DNA from: Moricandia arvensis
Taxonomy: Eukaryota > Streptophyta > Magnoliopsida > Brassicales > Brassicaceae
Assembly: GCA_905132765.1 (NCBI GenBank)
Contig: CAJHQP010002242.1
Coordinates: 1 to 64,000, forward strand
Length of the DNA: 64,000 nt
Reading direction: 5' to 3'
Position numbers and translations under genes: made by a program. The notes under the pieces were generated by a model, which saw only the letters and a program-made list of their open reading frames with translations, was not told the origin of the DNA and did no database searches. Position 1 is the first letter of the stretch, and every line of letters begins with the position of its first letter. Positions 32,402 to 44,555 of the stretch are shown here, one piece after another.

Positions 32402-35400
32402 TTACCCAGTACATAAACAAATTTGATCACTCATCATCAGAAACATCATCCACATCATCATTTTCTTCAAATTCATCTTCGTTGGCTTCGTCCGTAATTG
32501 CATCGTCGGGAAGTTCTTCATATCCCGGATTTGCGGATCAATAAGTAAAATATGATCAATAACTTGCTTAGGAACGACTACTTCAGTTACAGCATCTTCT
32601 TGTAAAGGCAGTAGTTCATCATATATTAATACTCGGCCCCGAGGTGTAACTTTTATTGCGACTAACCAAGATATACCCGATTTTCTGATGCTCGGTATGG
32701 AATAAAACAAATTTGGTCTGCTTGCGAAGCCAATAAGTATGGTTCAAATTTGGTGTACCTTCGTGTAGAATTTATATCCACCACACCAAACTTGCTATAC
32801 CAAACACCTCTAGTGACCGTGGGATCAAACCCGTCACATATGAAGAGAACGCATTTCAGCTTCATGCCGGGAACTCCACTTCGATGATCTCTTGTAAGAT
32901 TCCATAGAAATTTGTTTAACCTTTCACACATACTTCATAGTTCATTGTTGCTCGACTATTTCCATATTCGTAAGTATGAAAAGTGTAACTTCGTGTGAAA
33001 TACATAGATGTTGTGGTGACCTTAGCGACCGGACCTTGTATCAGTTTGTGTAACCACTGAGGATAACATGGGTCATCGTAAGCTACCTGGTTCGTCAACA
33101 TAATTAAATGTAAATATAGAAGTATATAATCATGCGCTTTTAATATATATAGTAATCATGTATACCTGCGTTTTTAACCATTTGACAAAGTGTTGGTCTT
33201 TCCTTTTGTTGAGATCATTGGTTGATATTCCTGGTATAGCTTCTTCGACTTGGGCGACGAAGTCTTCTTCAAATAACTCAAGCTCCTCGCAGTTAAGGAG
33301 TATGTATGTGTGGGCACTGTGAGCATCTTCTGAACTCGACCACCATACTTCTTTCACTTTTCCACCTAGATGTCAAACCTGACAGAATATGTCTGGAACA
33401 TCTTCAACAACGTATCGGCATAACACCGCCATCATCATATCTACTCGTAGTCCTTTTACGTGTTCGAACTTGTGACCCAAAGTAGTACGAGGTGAAGTGA
33501 GATGTTTCCGCATTCAAACTCCCAACAACAATTGAACCCTCCACCCTTGCCAGATTTTTTGCTTTCCCTTTCAAATGTTTCATAGCTCGCTCGTAAGGAT
33601 ACATCCATCCATTATGAACAGGTCCACGAAGCAGTGCCTCATATGGAAGGTGGATAACTCGATGCTCCATTACGTCAAAAAAGCTAAAAGGAAAAATTTT
33701 CTCCAAATTGCACATCAAGATCGGGATATTCTCATCAAGTTGTCTGATGACGTCAACAGTTAAGGTGTGTGCGCTAAGATCTCTGAAAAAAGCTCTGATG
33801 CCTACAAATTATAAATATACATGCAAGCCAACGTAAAAAAACATTTTCACAACAATATAGCTTCAATTATATATTTACGTACCTGCCAGTGCTTCATAAA
33901 CATTTTTTGGAAGCAACTCCGCAAATGCAAATGGAAGAAGTCATTGCATAAACACATGACAATCATGAGTCTTCATCCCTGTAAACTTTTGTCCCTGCTA
34001 ATCAACACATCTAGATAGATTTAAAACATATCAATCAGAAAACTTCAAATCGAAAGCCACCCACTTGAACAAAGCCGCTTTTGCTGCTGCTGACAATCTG
34101 AATATGGGAACCGAAATTTTCCCATCGTTTTTAATATGCAGCTCAATCCTAGAACATAATGCAGGCAAATCCAACCTAGAGTTCTTGTTATCTTTTGTCT
34201 TCCCGGGGACGTTCAACAAAGTATTGATGATGTTGTCAAAGAAATTCTTCTCTATATGAATCACATCAAGATTGTGGTGCATAAGTAGATTTTTCCAATA
34301 TGGAAGTTCCCAAAATATACTTTTCTTGTGCCAATTATGTTGTGTCCCGTAACCATCAGGCATATTTGTAAGAGTATGCCAATTACCCCCCTTTGTGACT
34401 GTGCATAGTCCACCATAGTAATCAATATCATTCTCGATTTCTTCTCCAGATAAATATGGTGGAGCAGTGTCCCGTACAACCCTTTTTACCCGGAACAATT
34501 TCTTGTTCCTTCGGTACGAATGGTTAATGGGAAGAAATCTCCGATGACAATCAAACCATGACGTCTTCCTACCATTCTTCAGCTGAAATGCGTCTGTGCT
34601 TCCCATACAGTAAGGAAAAGCTAGCCTCCCATGTGTCGTCCAACCTGACAACATTCCGTATGCAAGAAAGTCACTAATGGTCCATAAAAGAACTGGTCGC
34701 ATTGTAAAGTTTGTTTTTGTTGAACAATCATATGTCTGCACGCCTGTTGACCATAATTCCTTCAGTTCTTCTATCAAGGGCTGTAGAAAGACATCGAGGG
34801 ACCTCTTCGGATGCTTAGGACCAGATATTAATATACTCATGAAAAGCATTTCCTTTTCCACATCTCTGGTGGAAGGTTGTTCGGTATCTAGAAGACTGGC
34901 CAAAGCGAGTATTGTCTTCCCGACATTCCAAATGGACTAAATCCATTTGTGAAAAGCCCAAGATAAACATTGCGGGGGTTGCTTGCAAAATCAGGGTACA
35001 CCGAATTCAAGTGTTTCCACGCTTTTGCATCACAGGGATGATTGATCTCGCCTTCCTTCTGAGTATGTTTCGCATGCCATCTCATTGATGCTGCCGTCTT
35101 CTCATATTGATATAATCTCTTCAATCTATCCTTAATATGTAACTACCACATCCGCTGGTACGACACCCTATTCCGTACACATCCTTGCGGTTTATATCGT
35201 GGCTTCTTGTAAAATTTACACTCTAACAATTCTGCATTGGCTCCCCAATATATCATAAAATTGTCTATACACACATCAATCATCTCCGAAGGTAAGCCAA
35301 GACTATAAACCAGTTTTTGAATCTCATAATAAGATTCAACACACAAATTATCTTCATGCAAATACTCTTTAAACAACTCAGCCGATGCATCCATACAAAC

Positions 35401-35987
35401 TTCAGGTAAGTTATTATCAGTTTTGATATTCATCATCCTAGCTGCCAATGATAATTTAGAAAGACCTTCTCTACAACCTTCATAAATAGGCTCGTTAGCT
35501 GTTGCTAGCATTTCATAAAATCTTTTTGCATCCAAGTTAGGCCCCTCTACATTTTCTATCTCCTCTATTACTGATGTTGTAGTTTCACGAAATGCATTTG
35601 TAACCATGTCATGCATCCTATCATGATCTACCATATTATCCTCTTGATGGTAACTTTCAGAAGGCACATGTGGTTCTCTGTTACGAACATTTACAACCTG
35701 ATTACTACTACTAGCTTCATTCCTATTATCACTCTCTCTCTGTGGTTAAACCAGATATAGTAATGTGGAGTAAATCCTCTATTTACTATATGTTTCCAGA
35801 CCGTTTCACTAGCAGCAAACTTCATATTGTTGCATTTACGACAGGGACAGAACATTTTACCTGTTTCTCGTGTGAGAGGCGTTTGTCCGGCCTAGAACAT
35901 GAATATCTCTGCTCCGTTGAGAAATTCGTTTGTTACTCTCTTTATGCGCATACATCCAACTCTGAAGCTCATAGATATTTCCCGACA
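32402..35987 (-). pseudogene. TNPD-like CACTA transposase
   Basis: The transposase of the CACTA element, in order on the minus strand. A transposase-associated N-terminal zinc domain comes first (start 35987; 'FCPCRKCNNMKF' near 35845), then a linker (35667-35143). The Transposase_21 core follows, with 'NPRNVYLGLFTNGFSPFG' near 34960, 'YGMLSGWTTHGRLAFPYCM' near 34640 and 'SWFDCHRRFLP'. Next are a DUF4218-like part (33718-33404, 'LEKIFPFSFFDVMEH'), then a DUF4216-like part (33040-32700, 'YFTRSYTFHTYEYG', 'YEPYLLASQADQ'-type) and an acidic tail ending at 32402. Lesions include a frameshift near 35880, TAG at 35143-35145, TAG and a frameshift near 34870-34890, and further breaks between 34031 and 32900. 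Confidence 0.85.
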
Positions 35988-36139
35988 TTTTTAGTTTTCA
36001 CTCTTTTTCGTTTTTTTGGTGCATCTTAAGAATGAGGGAGAAGATCATATTTATAGGAAAAAATTCGATTTTGGTAAGTAACTAGATTACAACGAATTTA
36101 CGTTTTCTCATAACAAAACTACCAATGTACAACTACAGC

Positions 36140-36405
36140 AGTCGTAATTTTGCTGTCAAATGGATGCTGGGTAGTAGTCGTAATCTAGTCGCAATCTTAC
36201 GACTAGATTACGACTAAATATGTATTTGGTCGTAACGCAGATGTAAATTAACGTCTACTTTACGACCAAATATTTTAGTAGTAAATTTACGACCAGATTA
36301 CGTCGAAATGTTTTTTTGGTCGTAAATTAGTCGTAATAAAAACGTAAATTTACGACCTCACATTTGTGGTCGTAATTTGTGGTCGTTATGGTCACGTTTT
36401 CTTGT
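36140..36405. repeat. Right subterminal repeat array of the CACTA element
   Basis: About seven TACGACC/GGTCGTA copies plus several one-base variants, ending at the terminal inverted repeat. It lies about 150-400 bp upstream of the TNPD-like start, so it also overlaps that gene's promoter region. Confidence 0.75.
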
Positions 36406-36412
36406 AGTGCAT

Positions 36413-36700
36413 TCCGCTTTGTTTTCTCCCTTTTAAGGACTGGTCCTGATGTTTCTAATGGTTTTATGAAACTCTGATTGGTCTCTTGAAAGTGTTCAAC
36501 TAGCACAAGTTTTTCCAGTGGCAAGTGTATCCGAAGATGAAAATCTTGAGACCAGCACTGCCTCGTTGTTTACGGATTTGGAAGCAACCAAATCTCCAAA
36601 CTTTTCCAAAGTGTACTTAGGCCTGTAAATACACTAAGACGATTATATGTATATATATAAGACTCTGAAAACAGATTTATATATATATTTATTTACTTTT
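36413..36700 (-). pseudogene. PP2A B' 3' fragment fused to LTR-like sequence (unit 1)
   Basis: 36413-36590 matches the 3' UTR and last ~30 codons of the PP2A B' gene at 56270-56450, including the stop (36496-36498). At 'CAAATCTCCAAAC' (36585-36600) it switches to sequence matching the Athila-like LTR at 61785-61880 ('TTTCAAAGTGTAC', 'CTGTAAA..ACTAAGACGA', 'ATAAGACTCT.AAAACAGA'). No protein can be made. Confidence 0.75.
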
Positions 36701-36858
36701 AGTTTTTGATATAGACTATGATGAATTATTGCATGTCTTTTATATAATTATTTACATATAGCCAAATTATTAAATATTTAGTTAAATATGATGTGGTATA
36801 GATATGGACAGTGATGTGAAAACCAAAATAAAATAAAAGATTTTATAAATTATTTTTA

Positions 36859-37403
36859 AGAATATTATAATCACCAACAAGTTAAATAATTACACTAACC
36901 ATTAAACTTCTGAAGAAATAAGCTGATAGACTCCTAAACAATGAGAGGGAACAAATAGGTACCAATACAACAGCATTATAAGTTAAGTGAATACCATCCA
37001 AAAATATCAATTGGAACAAAACAAGCTTACTTACTCTAATATTCTTCTACTTCTTTTTTTTTTTTTTTGCTCATTCTAACAAAAGATCATAACGTATGGA
37101 CCAATACGTTCATGTCTTCCTATGTTTTTGAGAAATTGTACTCTAAACTGTGGTAAATAGAAGCATTATGAGTATCCATATGTTGCCGTTGTATATACCG
37201 TAGTAATCTATAACAGGAGCACGTGCCGTCTGACATTACCTTCTATTGGCTTTTTTGGTACTATAATTGTCTCCAAGTAGTCATACCACCGATGCCTCCT
37301 TCTTTCCAACCTCTGTCACCGTTGTCATCATCATCATTTCCATTGTAGGCCACTGCTTTTCTATCGAATTTTGAGTTTTTTCTTGGCATTGGTTGTTTTC
37401 TTA
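36859..37403. other. Spacer, no gene identified
   Basis: AT-rich, ending in a C/T-rich stretch ('GTCATCATCATCATTTCC') before the next insertion. No coding evidence. Confidence 0.45.
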
Positions 37404-38133
37404 GGACATCTTCAATGGTTGGTTTCATTTCTTGATTCAAAAATTCACTTTATTCAAAATGAAACAAAAAATGAATCAACTTCTCTTCAATGGTTTGCTT
37501 TATTTCTTGCTTCAAAAAGAAATATTTTAAGTATATTCTATCTCTATTTTATCAGTAATTATTAAGAACACCTTATACTTTTTTCATATTTACTAATTTT
37601 ACCCAAAAATTTATTTTATCATAATTCAACTCAATTTTTATAAATACAATATTATTTTATAATAAAATTATTACACATAACATAAATGAAGAACAATAAA
37701 ACTAGATTTTATAAAGAAACATCAATCGTGTATCTTTTCCATAAATTGTATTAAGTATTTTATGTCTAATTTGATGTTATCAATCATGTATTTCACTTTT
37801 ATATTAATTATATAATGTTATTTTTTATTTCATATATATTTTTAAAATATTTACTATTATAAATTAATATAATAACAAAATATTATAAATTAATTGCGTT
37901 ATATTAATTATTACAGTTTATTTTATCAAAAAGTAAAAACAAATAAAAGTTAAGGACCAATTTATAGTTTAAAAAATCCAGCTTCAAAAAATAAGCAATG
38001 AACAGTATTACTTCAAATTTGAAGCAACATTGTTCATTGCTTCATTTTGAAGCAAGAAATGAAACACCGTTGGAGCAAAAATTGCTTCAAAATGAAACAC
38101 AAAATGGAAAATGAAGCACCATTGGAGATGGTC
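37404..38133. mobile_element. Tourist-like MITE / non-autonomous PIF-Harbinger element
   Basis: 730 bp with inverted termini GGACATCTTCAATGG and GACCATCTCCAATGG (read inward) and a TTA duplication (37401-37403, 38134-38136). Subterminal 'TTTCATTTCTTG..TTCAAAA' motifs recur in inverted orientation. A TTA duplication suggests PIF/Harbinger. It has no transposase. Confidence 0.7.
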
Positions 38134-38894
38134 TTATGACGTTTGATGAATAAATGTTGTAGCTAAATGTATCTTTTTTCATCGGGTTCTTAGAGCATCA
38201 CCAAAAAGCAACTTCAAAACTTCAAATATGAAGAATTAGTGATGTTGAAATGTTCTATTAGCAACTTAGTGAAACTCATATTTGAAGTTCTTTATTTCTA
38301 AGTCCTTACAATTAAAGTGGTGGAGGGATTACAACTTCTTTCGAACTCCAAGAGATGCTTTGAAGTCACATATATCTTAAATGATGCTTAGGGCCAACTA
38401 CGACTCTTTCTTTCCAGCTTGAAATCATTTGTTTGCTTTCCTTTCTCTTTAAGTTCTTCATGAAATTCTCTGATACTCTGATATAAAATGTATACGCCTC
38501 ATTTTACCTCTTCTTAAGTTTCTTAACATTTCAACACAAAAGAAATTCTCATTTTTTGTCTCGCATTTTTCGTCTCTCATCTCTTACACATAAAAACTTA
38601 CTAACTTTGCATTTTCTCTCTCATCTCTTCCTTGAAATTCTCATTTTTTGGAAATCGCAATTTTTGAACTTCCTCAAATTTGATGATTTTTGGTTACTAG
38701 TGACTATGTATCTTTCATTAAGCTTAAGTTAGATGTTATGTTTTTTTTTAATCTAAACACAACTCTTACCGGATCTTGGTAATCATTCACTTGATTTCCG
38801 AACTGATCAGATCTTTAGCGCGAATGAGACTTCATGTGAAGTCTGCTTTACCGAGTAGACTTTAGGTGAAGTCTCATGATTAATACAAAGGTTA

Positions 38895-39170
38895 GGGCAT
38901 GAGCAATGGTAGTATCTACCATAGTCTCTCACTTCAAAATACTAATAAACAACAAAAAAGTATGAAAGAGAAGATGAACAAATAAAGAAACGATTCGTGC
39001 TAAAGAGACTAACAAAAAAACTTAAAGAAACTATATGTTACGTGTTGGTTAGTAAATGGTAGTGCAATTATTTTAAATAATTATTTTTATTACATAACTA
39101 AACTATTTTGAAATACTAATAAAATAATATCAAGAGATTCACATTAAAGAACTTATCACTAATGTTGCTC
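38895..39170. mobile_element. Possible nested MITE
   Basis: 276 bp flanked by TTA (38892-38894, 39171-39173). The termini are only loosely inverted (GGGCATGAGCAATGGTA versus GAGCAACATTAGTGATA). A non-coding insert inside the larger element. Confidence 0.4.
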
Positions 39171-40952
39171 TTAGTTTGTATTTTGATTTGGTGAGTTTTC
39201 TTAGCATACTTTCACATGACGTCTGCTAATTTTCATTGTAAACAAAAAAAAGAAATAGAACAAATTTTAGGAAAAACCTCCATAAAAACGAACTTCTTTT
39301 TGCATTTGACTAAAATTTTACAGGAAATTCCTTTTCTAGTGCAGACTTAATCTAATGTGTGTTGAGTGAGCCTTCACTTTATTAATTCATTTATTTTCCG
39401 AGGTTTCGCAAAAAGTATATTCAGTTCATTTTTTTGCAATTAATAGGAATTTTAAAACATTTAGCGAACAAATAATTTATTTCCTTATTTTGAAATATAA
39501 TAGACTTCACCGAGAATGTTTACCATGTGATTCAAGTAAGTTGTTATGTGATTCGTATAAATTATGTATTTTTAAAACATTATTTTTTCGAGATGTATGG
39601 TCATGTGATGGTGTTTTGTTTGTTTAGCTAGCAATTGTTTTTCAAAATAAAAACATTACTCGATCATATATGGGCTTATTTGTGAAAAAAAAGAGTTTTT
39701 AGATTTGTAGAGAGAGGGTTGAGAGAGATAAGAAGAGAAAAAGGGGAGAGGGTGTAATTTTGATTAGTTAGTGAATTATGTTTTTTAGAGTGAAATTTTC
39801 AAACATATATTGGCAAAACCTAACTAATGGACTAACAAAATTTATGATTTTTTATTATTTCGTCTCCATAACTATTCAGTTTATTTTAATTTATATGATA
39901 GATAATTTATTATTTACATGATTTAAATTTTATCTATAATAAAAATTATTTTCTAGTTAAATAATTTTATTAAGATTAAATTAATGAGAAAAATCTTCCA
40001 AATATTGCTTAGAAGACTTCATTGTGCCGTGAAAACTTCTCAATGTTTTATTCAAAAAGTATTTACGGATTTTTTGTTTGGCCAAGTTGTAATTTTACTA
40101 CACTTTGGCTAGTTTTATATTTGATTGAAAAATATACCTATCGATTAGTACTCAAAATTAAATTATGAATTGTTTTGGCAAAAAAACCCAACAAATAAAT
40201 ATTCTTCATACTTTGTGACCAAAATTAACATGAAAAATAATAATCTAAAAACAGTGGCAATATTTGTAATATACCACATAAATGTAAGGTTAAATCAACA
40301 TGATGATTTATTTTTAATATAATAGATGTGTAGCATTATACCACATAAATGTAAAGTTAAATCAACTTGTCTTCCTCTCGCTCCTTTCAGACTTTCTCCA
40401 TGGTTTTGGCTTTTAGATAATCAGCAAAAACTTCTCCACAACTGATTGAGTTTCCCGTAGTAAGCATCTATTGCCAATCCTTTATGTCGACACGTCATTG
40501 ACTCGGATTTGAGTCATTGGACTCGTTGCCCCTTCTTCACTCCAAATCGCGTTTGGGTATGTGTCCAAAGCTCTTGAGAATCATCAATATGTGGCATCGT
40601 CGAAGACTGATTTTCATCTACGGTGTGAAAATTGAACTTTCCAATCTTCATATATCCGTTGAATCCTCGAGAGGTTGAGGTATACTTCCATCAGCAAAAT
40701 TGAACTTCTATCTTGCTTTTAATGCCAAACAAATGTTGGCTGCTCATTCATCGTAGTTAGGGCCACACAACAACGGTTTGGAGATCAACTTTCCGCGATT
40801 GTTTCCGGACGTTAAGTCATATGGGGAAATCCTACGTCTTGTTTGTGAAACAGAAGACACGAGGGATGATTCCGTACCAGCCATCGCAGAAGCGCAGACA
40901 GACGAGATCTCGGAATCGAACACCTAGAAAATCTTATAGGAGTTTTGCCAAC

Positions 40953-41100
40953 ATTAAGGATTATATTGTAAGGACTTTATCAACATTACGGATTATATTG
41001 TAAGGACTTTATCAACATTAAGGACTATATTGTAAAATATAAAGTATTATGATTTTTATTAACTTTATCAACATTAAGGACTATATTGTAAAATATAAAA
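40953..41100. repeat. Short tandem repeats 'ACTTTATCAACATTA'
   Basis: Units of about 32 bp ('GGACTTTATCAACATTA.GGA.TATATTGTAA') recur three times, with a fourth copy of the second half after a short AT insert. Confidence 0.7.
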
Positions 41101-41371
41101 CTTTTAAAGTTACATTTAAAATTTTTCTTTTTGGAGACACTCCCTCAAACTTCAAATTTGAAGTTTTGCCAACTTCAAAAATGAAGTGGCGTTTGGATAT
41201 GCTCTAACTTCTACAATAGATAAAATATCAAATGAAATGATGATTTATTGTCCCCATGGATCTACTATATCTAGAGAAATAGAACATAATGAGGAGAAAC
41301 TTCTTAGGCATTTTACACGATATCTCAGAACTAAGTTGTGATATGTTGAAGGTAAGTCAGTGCGAGAGTTT

Positions 41372-42717
41372 TTTTTTTCACAAAAAGATCATTCTATTAC
41401 TCAAACTTGAGGTGGTCTGGAAATTTAGACCGGGATAGAACAACCAACGAATCAAATACTTCTATGAAAAGAACGAGCATTCTTAGCAAGAGCGTCCGCA
41501 GTTCCATTTAGTTTCCTTGGGATTTGGCAGATCTCAAAGCATGTGAAGCAAATCAGTAGCGTATGTATCGCCTCCAGTTTTGTTGCAAAACTCAGCCACT
41601 CAAGTGGCGCCGATATCATTGCGATAATTTCCTTACAGTCAGTTCCAAAACGTTGGCATGACGAGTACTGAAGCATGCACTCCATTGCCCATCGAAGAGC
41701 CTCTAATTCCGAATGAAGTGCCGTTTCTCGCTTTTGTAGATTACGCATCCCCATGAGCTCATTATTCCCGTTGCAATCCTTCCACACCCAGCCGCATCCA
41801 CTATATTGATCTGTTGTAGTCAAGAACCATCTACCATACAAATATTTTCTAGACATAAGGTTTGTGGTGTCTCGCCCATGTGCACTTGTGGATTCTAGTT
41901 AATCGTCTCATTGGCAGAAAACCATGCAATACATTCACTTTCTGCATAGCTCCATTGGATCTCGATCAATTCCCTTGAAGAGTTTGTCATTCCTAGCCTT
42001 CCAGATATACCAGATCAACCATGGAAAAGGATCTCCATGTGATTCCTGCGCAACAACTCATTTTTTGTCGAGAAGAGGCAATCCATATTAGCAAAGATAC
42101 TCGATAATGGAAAATATCTTGACCTGATGGTATCGAAGATAAGGCCCAAACTTGTAAGGCAAGGGGACATTCAAATATGGCATGGGTTACTGATTCCTCC
42201 GGTTCCCCACATCTCGGACAATAATCGTCACATCTCAAATTTCTGTAATTTAAGTTCTTTGTGACCACCACATGTTTTGTTATCAATTGCCACATAAGAT
42301 GACACATCTTTAGGAGCGCATCGATCTTCCAAGCAAAGGCCTGAAGTTCTGTGATACTAGGTCCATACATCTCAGTCACCTCTTTTGTCCGCAAAAATTT
42401 TCTGGCCACCCAATAGCCTGATTTGACCGTATATTGACTATTCTTGGTGTAGCTCCAACAGAAGGAGTCTATGTGATTCACCGTACTTATCGCTAGGCTT
42501 CTGATTAAGAGAATGTCTTCTGAATCAACATAGTTTATCAACAATTCCGTATCCCACTCCTTTGTTTCATGATTTATTAGATCACTAACTCTCATGTTCG
42601 GGTGCAGCACGTGAGCAGACGGTAAAGTCGGCGTGGCTGGTATTGTCGGGACCCAAGGATCCTCCCACACCTTAATTTCATGTCTGGAGTGAATCTTCTG
42701 TCTAATACCCATTGTAT
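41372..42717 (-). mobile_element. 5'-truncated LINE
   Basis: 3' end of a plant non-LTR retrotransposon. A zf-RVT-like part (42712-41993; 'EIKVWEDPWVP', 'CPRCGEPEESVTHAIFECP') is followed by an RNase H-like tail (41856-41452; 'KRETALHSELEALRWAM', 'NGTADALAKNAR'). A short A tail (T run on plus, 41372-41378) is present. A perfect 15-bp duplication TCAGTGCGAGAGTTT flanks it (41357-41371, 42718-42732). RT and endonuclease are absent, as expected from 5' truncation on insertion. The frame breaks between the two parts. Confidence 0.85.
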
Positions 42718-43046
42718 TCAGTGCGAGAGTTTAGCTGAAGCCAAAAGAAACATTATATTTAGACATAGGATCTCCCGACTTCAATGGTTATGTTGGAGAA
42801 TAGCTTAAATGTGCAATTTTTTCATAATTTTTTTAAATAATTTGATATACGTCAATTTTTAATTTTTTGAAAATAAAACAATAAATCAACAAGAAGTTAC
42901 ATAAATAATTAAGTATGACTGATAATTTTTTTTGGAAACTCATGAACGCATATCAATATTAACAATAATTAACATGTTTAATAAATTTTAAATAATTTTA
43001 TGTCTTAAATTTACTGAAATTTAAACTGAAATTTATTTTAAAAATA

Positions 43047-44437
43047 TTAAAAATGCGAATTCAGGTTGTTGATATTTTTATTATCTAATGATATTATAGG
43101 CTCCAACAATGGTTTTATCACCTATATATATTATTTTCAACCAAAACATTCATAAACTTACATATCATTAATTATTCCAACTAAAGAATGAACATAAAAG
43201 ATATAATGCATGTATATATGCAATTACCTTAAACACAGTCTCGAAAGAGTCGCAATCGATGAAAATGGCTCCAATGGTAGACTCTACTATATCAGCTAGG
43301 GTTTTAGGAGCTTTCACAAGATGGCACGAATGTAGTGGATATTTTTCTATTTTTTTAGCAAATTCCACTATCTGCATATATTTCACATGATTTATTATTA
43401 CATATATATATATTGTACATATTGAAGAAAAAACACACCTAATACAAACTTTTTTTAGCAATGTTGTCTTTATATAGTTTGTACTTTAAGACCCATGGTA
43501 TAAACAAATATACGAATTGTTAAGTTTCAAAGGTTCGCAAAAAAAAGAAAAAAAATAAACAAAAATAAACAAAAAATAAATAAAAATAAAAAGTTTCAAA
43601 GGTTCATAATTAATAACAAGATATGATAAAAGTTCAGCAATCATGAAACATTGATCTGGCCAATATTAATGGAAAGCACATGTTTATCAAAATAAATACA
43701 CATCAGGAATATCAATTCATACGAAGTTAACAAGTTATGGATAAAAGTCTGAATAGAATCTGGAATACGTGAGCTTAAAATAATTGATAATATATCAATA
43801 AAAAGTTGACAACTGATAAGTTCCAACACGAACCCAATGTAAATCTTGGTTGTTGTGCCTAGAAATAAATATTATCCCTATTCAATTCGTATTAATTCGA
43901 TCAACCAATATTAATTAAACCTGATCAAAACATATTAGACGGAAAGTAAAGTGCAAATAGAAAAAAAACTATTTTTGTAAGAAAGAGACTTACTTGGTCC
44001 TCAAAGAAGGGTTTCTTATGACGGAGGCAACGATGCAGATTATGTTTTAAAGCGACTCGGGCAAGTTTCTCATTGTCAACGTTGACCGCTCGGAGTCTGG
44101 TCAATGAACCAGGTGTAGAATCCCCGTAGAGAAAATATAAATATTTGGTTACAAACATATTTAAGACCGAATCTCCTAAGAATTCTAAGCCTTCGTACGA
44201 AACGCATTTTTCATCAAAACTAGCGTCAGTGAACGCTTGAAGAAGCAAGTTCTTGTCGTTGAACTCGTATTTCAAGATCTTCTCCACGTATTCGATGCCC
44301 AAAGGCTGGTCTGTACTGGTAGAGTTTGCAGGCTGTGATACATTGTCGTTTTCTGCGTTGTTTTCATTAACTCCGACGCTCAAACTCAGTAATCGCTGGA
44401 GGGATTCAGCGTTTGTGTTTGGGAGATGTGTTTCCAT
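43047..44437 (-). CDS. RTL1-like paralogue lacking the dsRBD
   Basis: Exons 44437-43994, 43371-43228 and 43121-43047, with the same splice sites and phases as the intact copy. The open frame is 220 residues. The RNase III domain is present and D175/E178 (ADIVESTIGA) are kept. The signature reads YEGLEFLGDS, so the conserved Arg83 is Gly, and D89 is retained. The third exon runs 12 codons beyond the shared stretch into deleted-flank sequence and stops, so the dsRBD is missing. The TATA box 110 bp upstream is conserved. Catalysis and dsRNA binding are probably weakened. It could be a pseudogene or could act by pairing with the full-length protein; the sequence cannot decide. Confidence 0.6.
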
Positions 44438-44555
44438 AGAAACAGGAGAGAGGGAGCAGAAAGAGATTGTGAGAGAGGGATTGGGTTTTTTTTTGTGTTG
44501 CTTGTTTTTGTTATTCGGTCTTCTATAGTTCGTTGGATTCAACCCCTTTATATAT

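Larger units (their letters stand above)
29459..36409 (-). mobile_element. CACTA (En/Spm) transposon
   Basis: 6951 bp. The termini are CACTACAAGAA and its inverted copy TTCTTGTAGTG, with a perfect 3-bp target duplication CAT (29456-29458, 36410-36412). The uninterrupted site CCCATTCCGC is preserved in unit 2 at about 45880. Subterminal arrays of TACGACC / GGTCGTA lie at 29500-29830 and 36140-36390. Two minus-strand genes, TNPD-like and TNPA-like, are both broken, so the copy is non-autonomous now. Confidence 0.93.
24464..36858. repeat. Segmental duplication unit 1 (RTL1 to PP2A 3' end)
   Basis: Aligns with 42803-46320. Left homology starts 'ATAGCTTAAATGT' (24464 / 42803) and right homology ends 'AAAGATTTTATAAATTATTTT' (about 36858 / 46320). 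It holds the intact RTL1-like gene, the spacer 28030-29455, and after the CACTA insertion a PP2A B' 3' fragment fused to an Athila-LTR-like piece. It contains about 1.9 kb (24760-26640) that unit 2 lacks. Confidence 0.8.
38193..41204. mobile_element. Probable non-autonomous PIF/Harbinger-like element
   Basis: 3012 bp between inverted termini GAGCATCACCAAAAAGC and GAGCATATCCAAACGCC, both followed by ACTTC and further paired 'AACTTCAAATnTGAAG' motifs. The flanking triplets are TTA (38190) and TAA (41205), an imperfect duplication. The interior is AT-rich and includes a G+C-richer stretch at 40370-40960 that might be captured sequence, though I recognise no gene there. Confidence 0.5.

Noticed and set aside
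40821..41003. 60-residue plus-strand frame (MGKSYVLFVKQKTRG)
   Set aside because: It runs into a tandem repeat and shows no recognisable domain; it might be captured sequence but that is unsupported.
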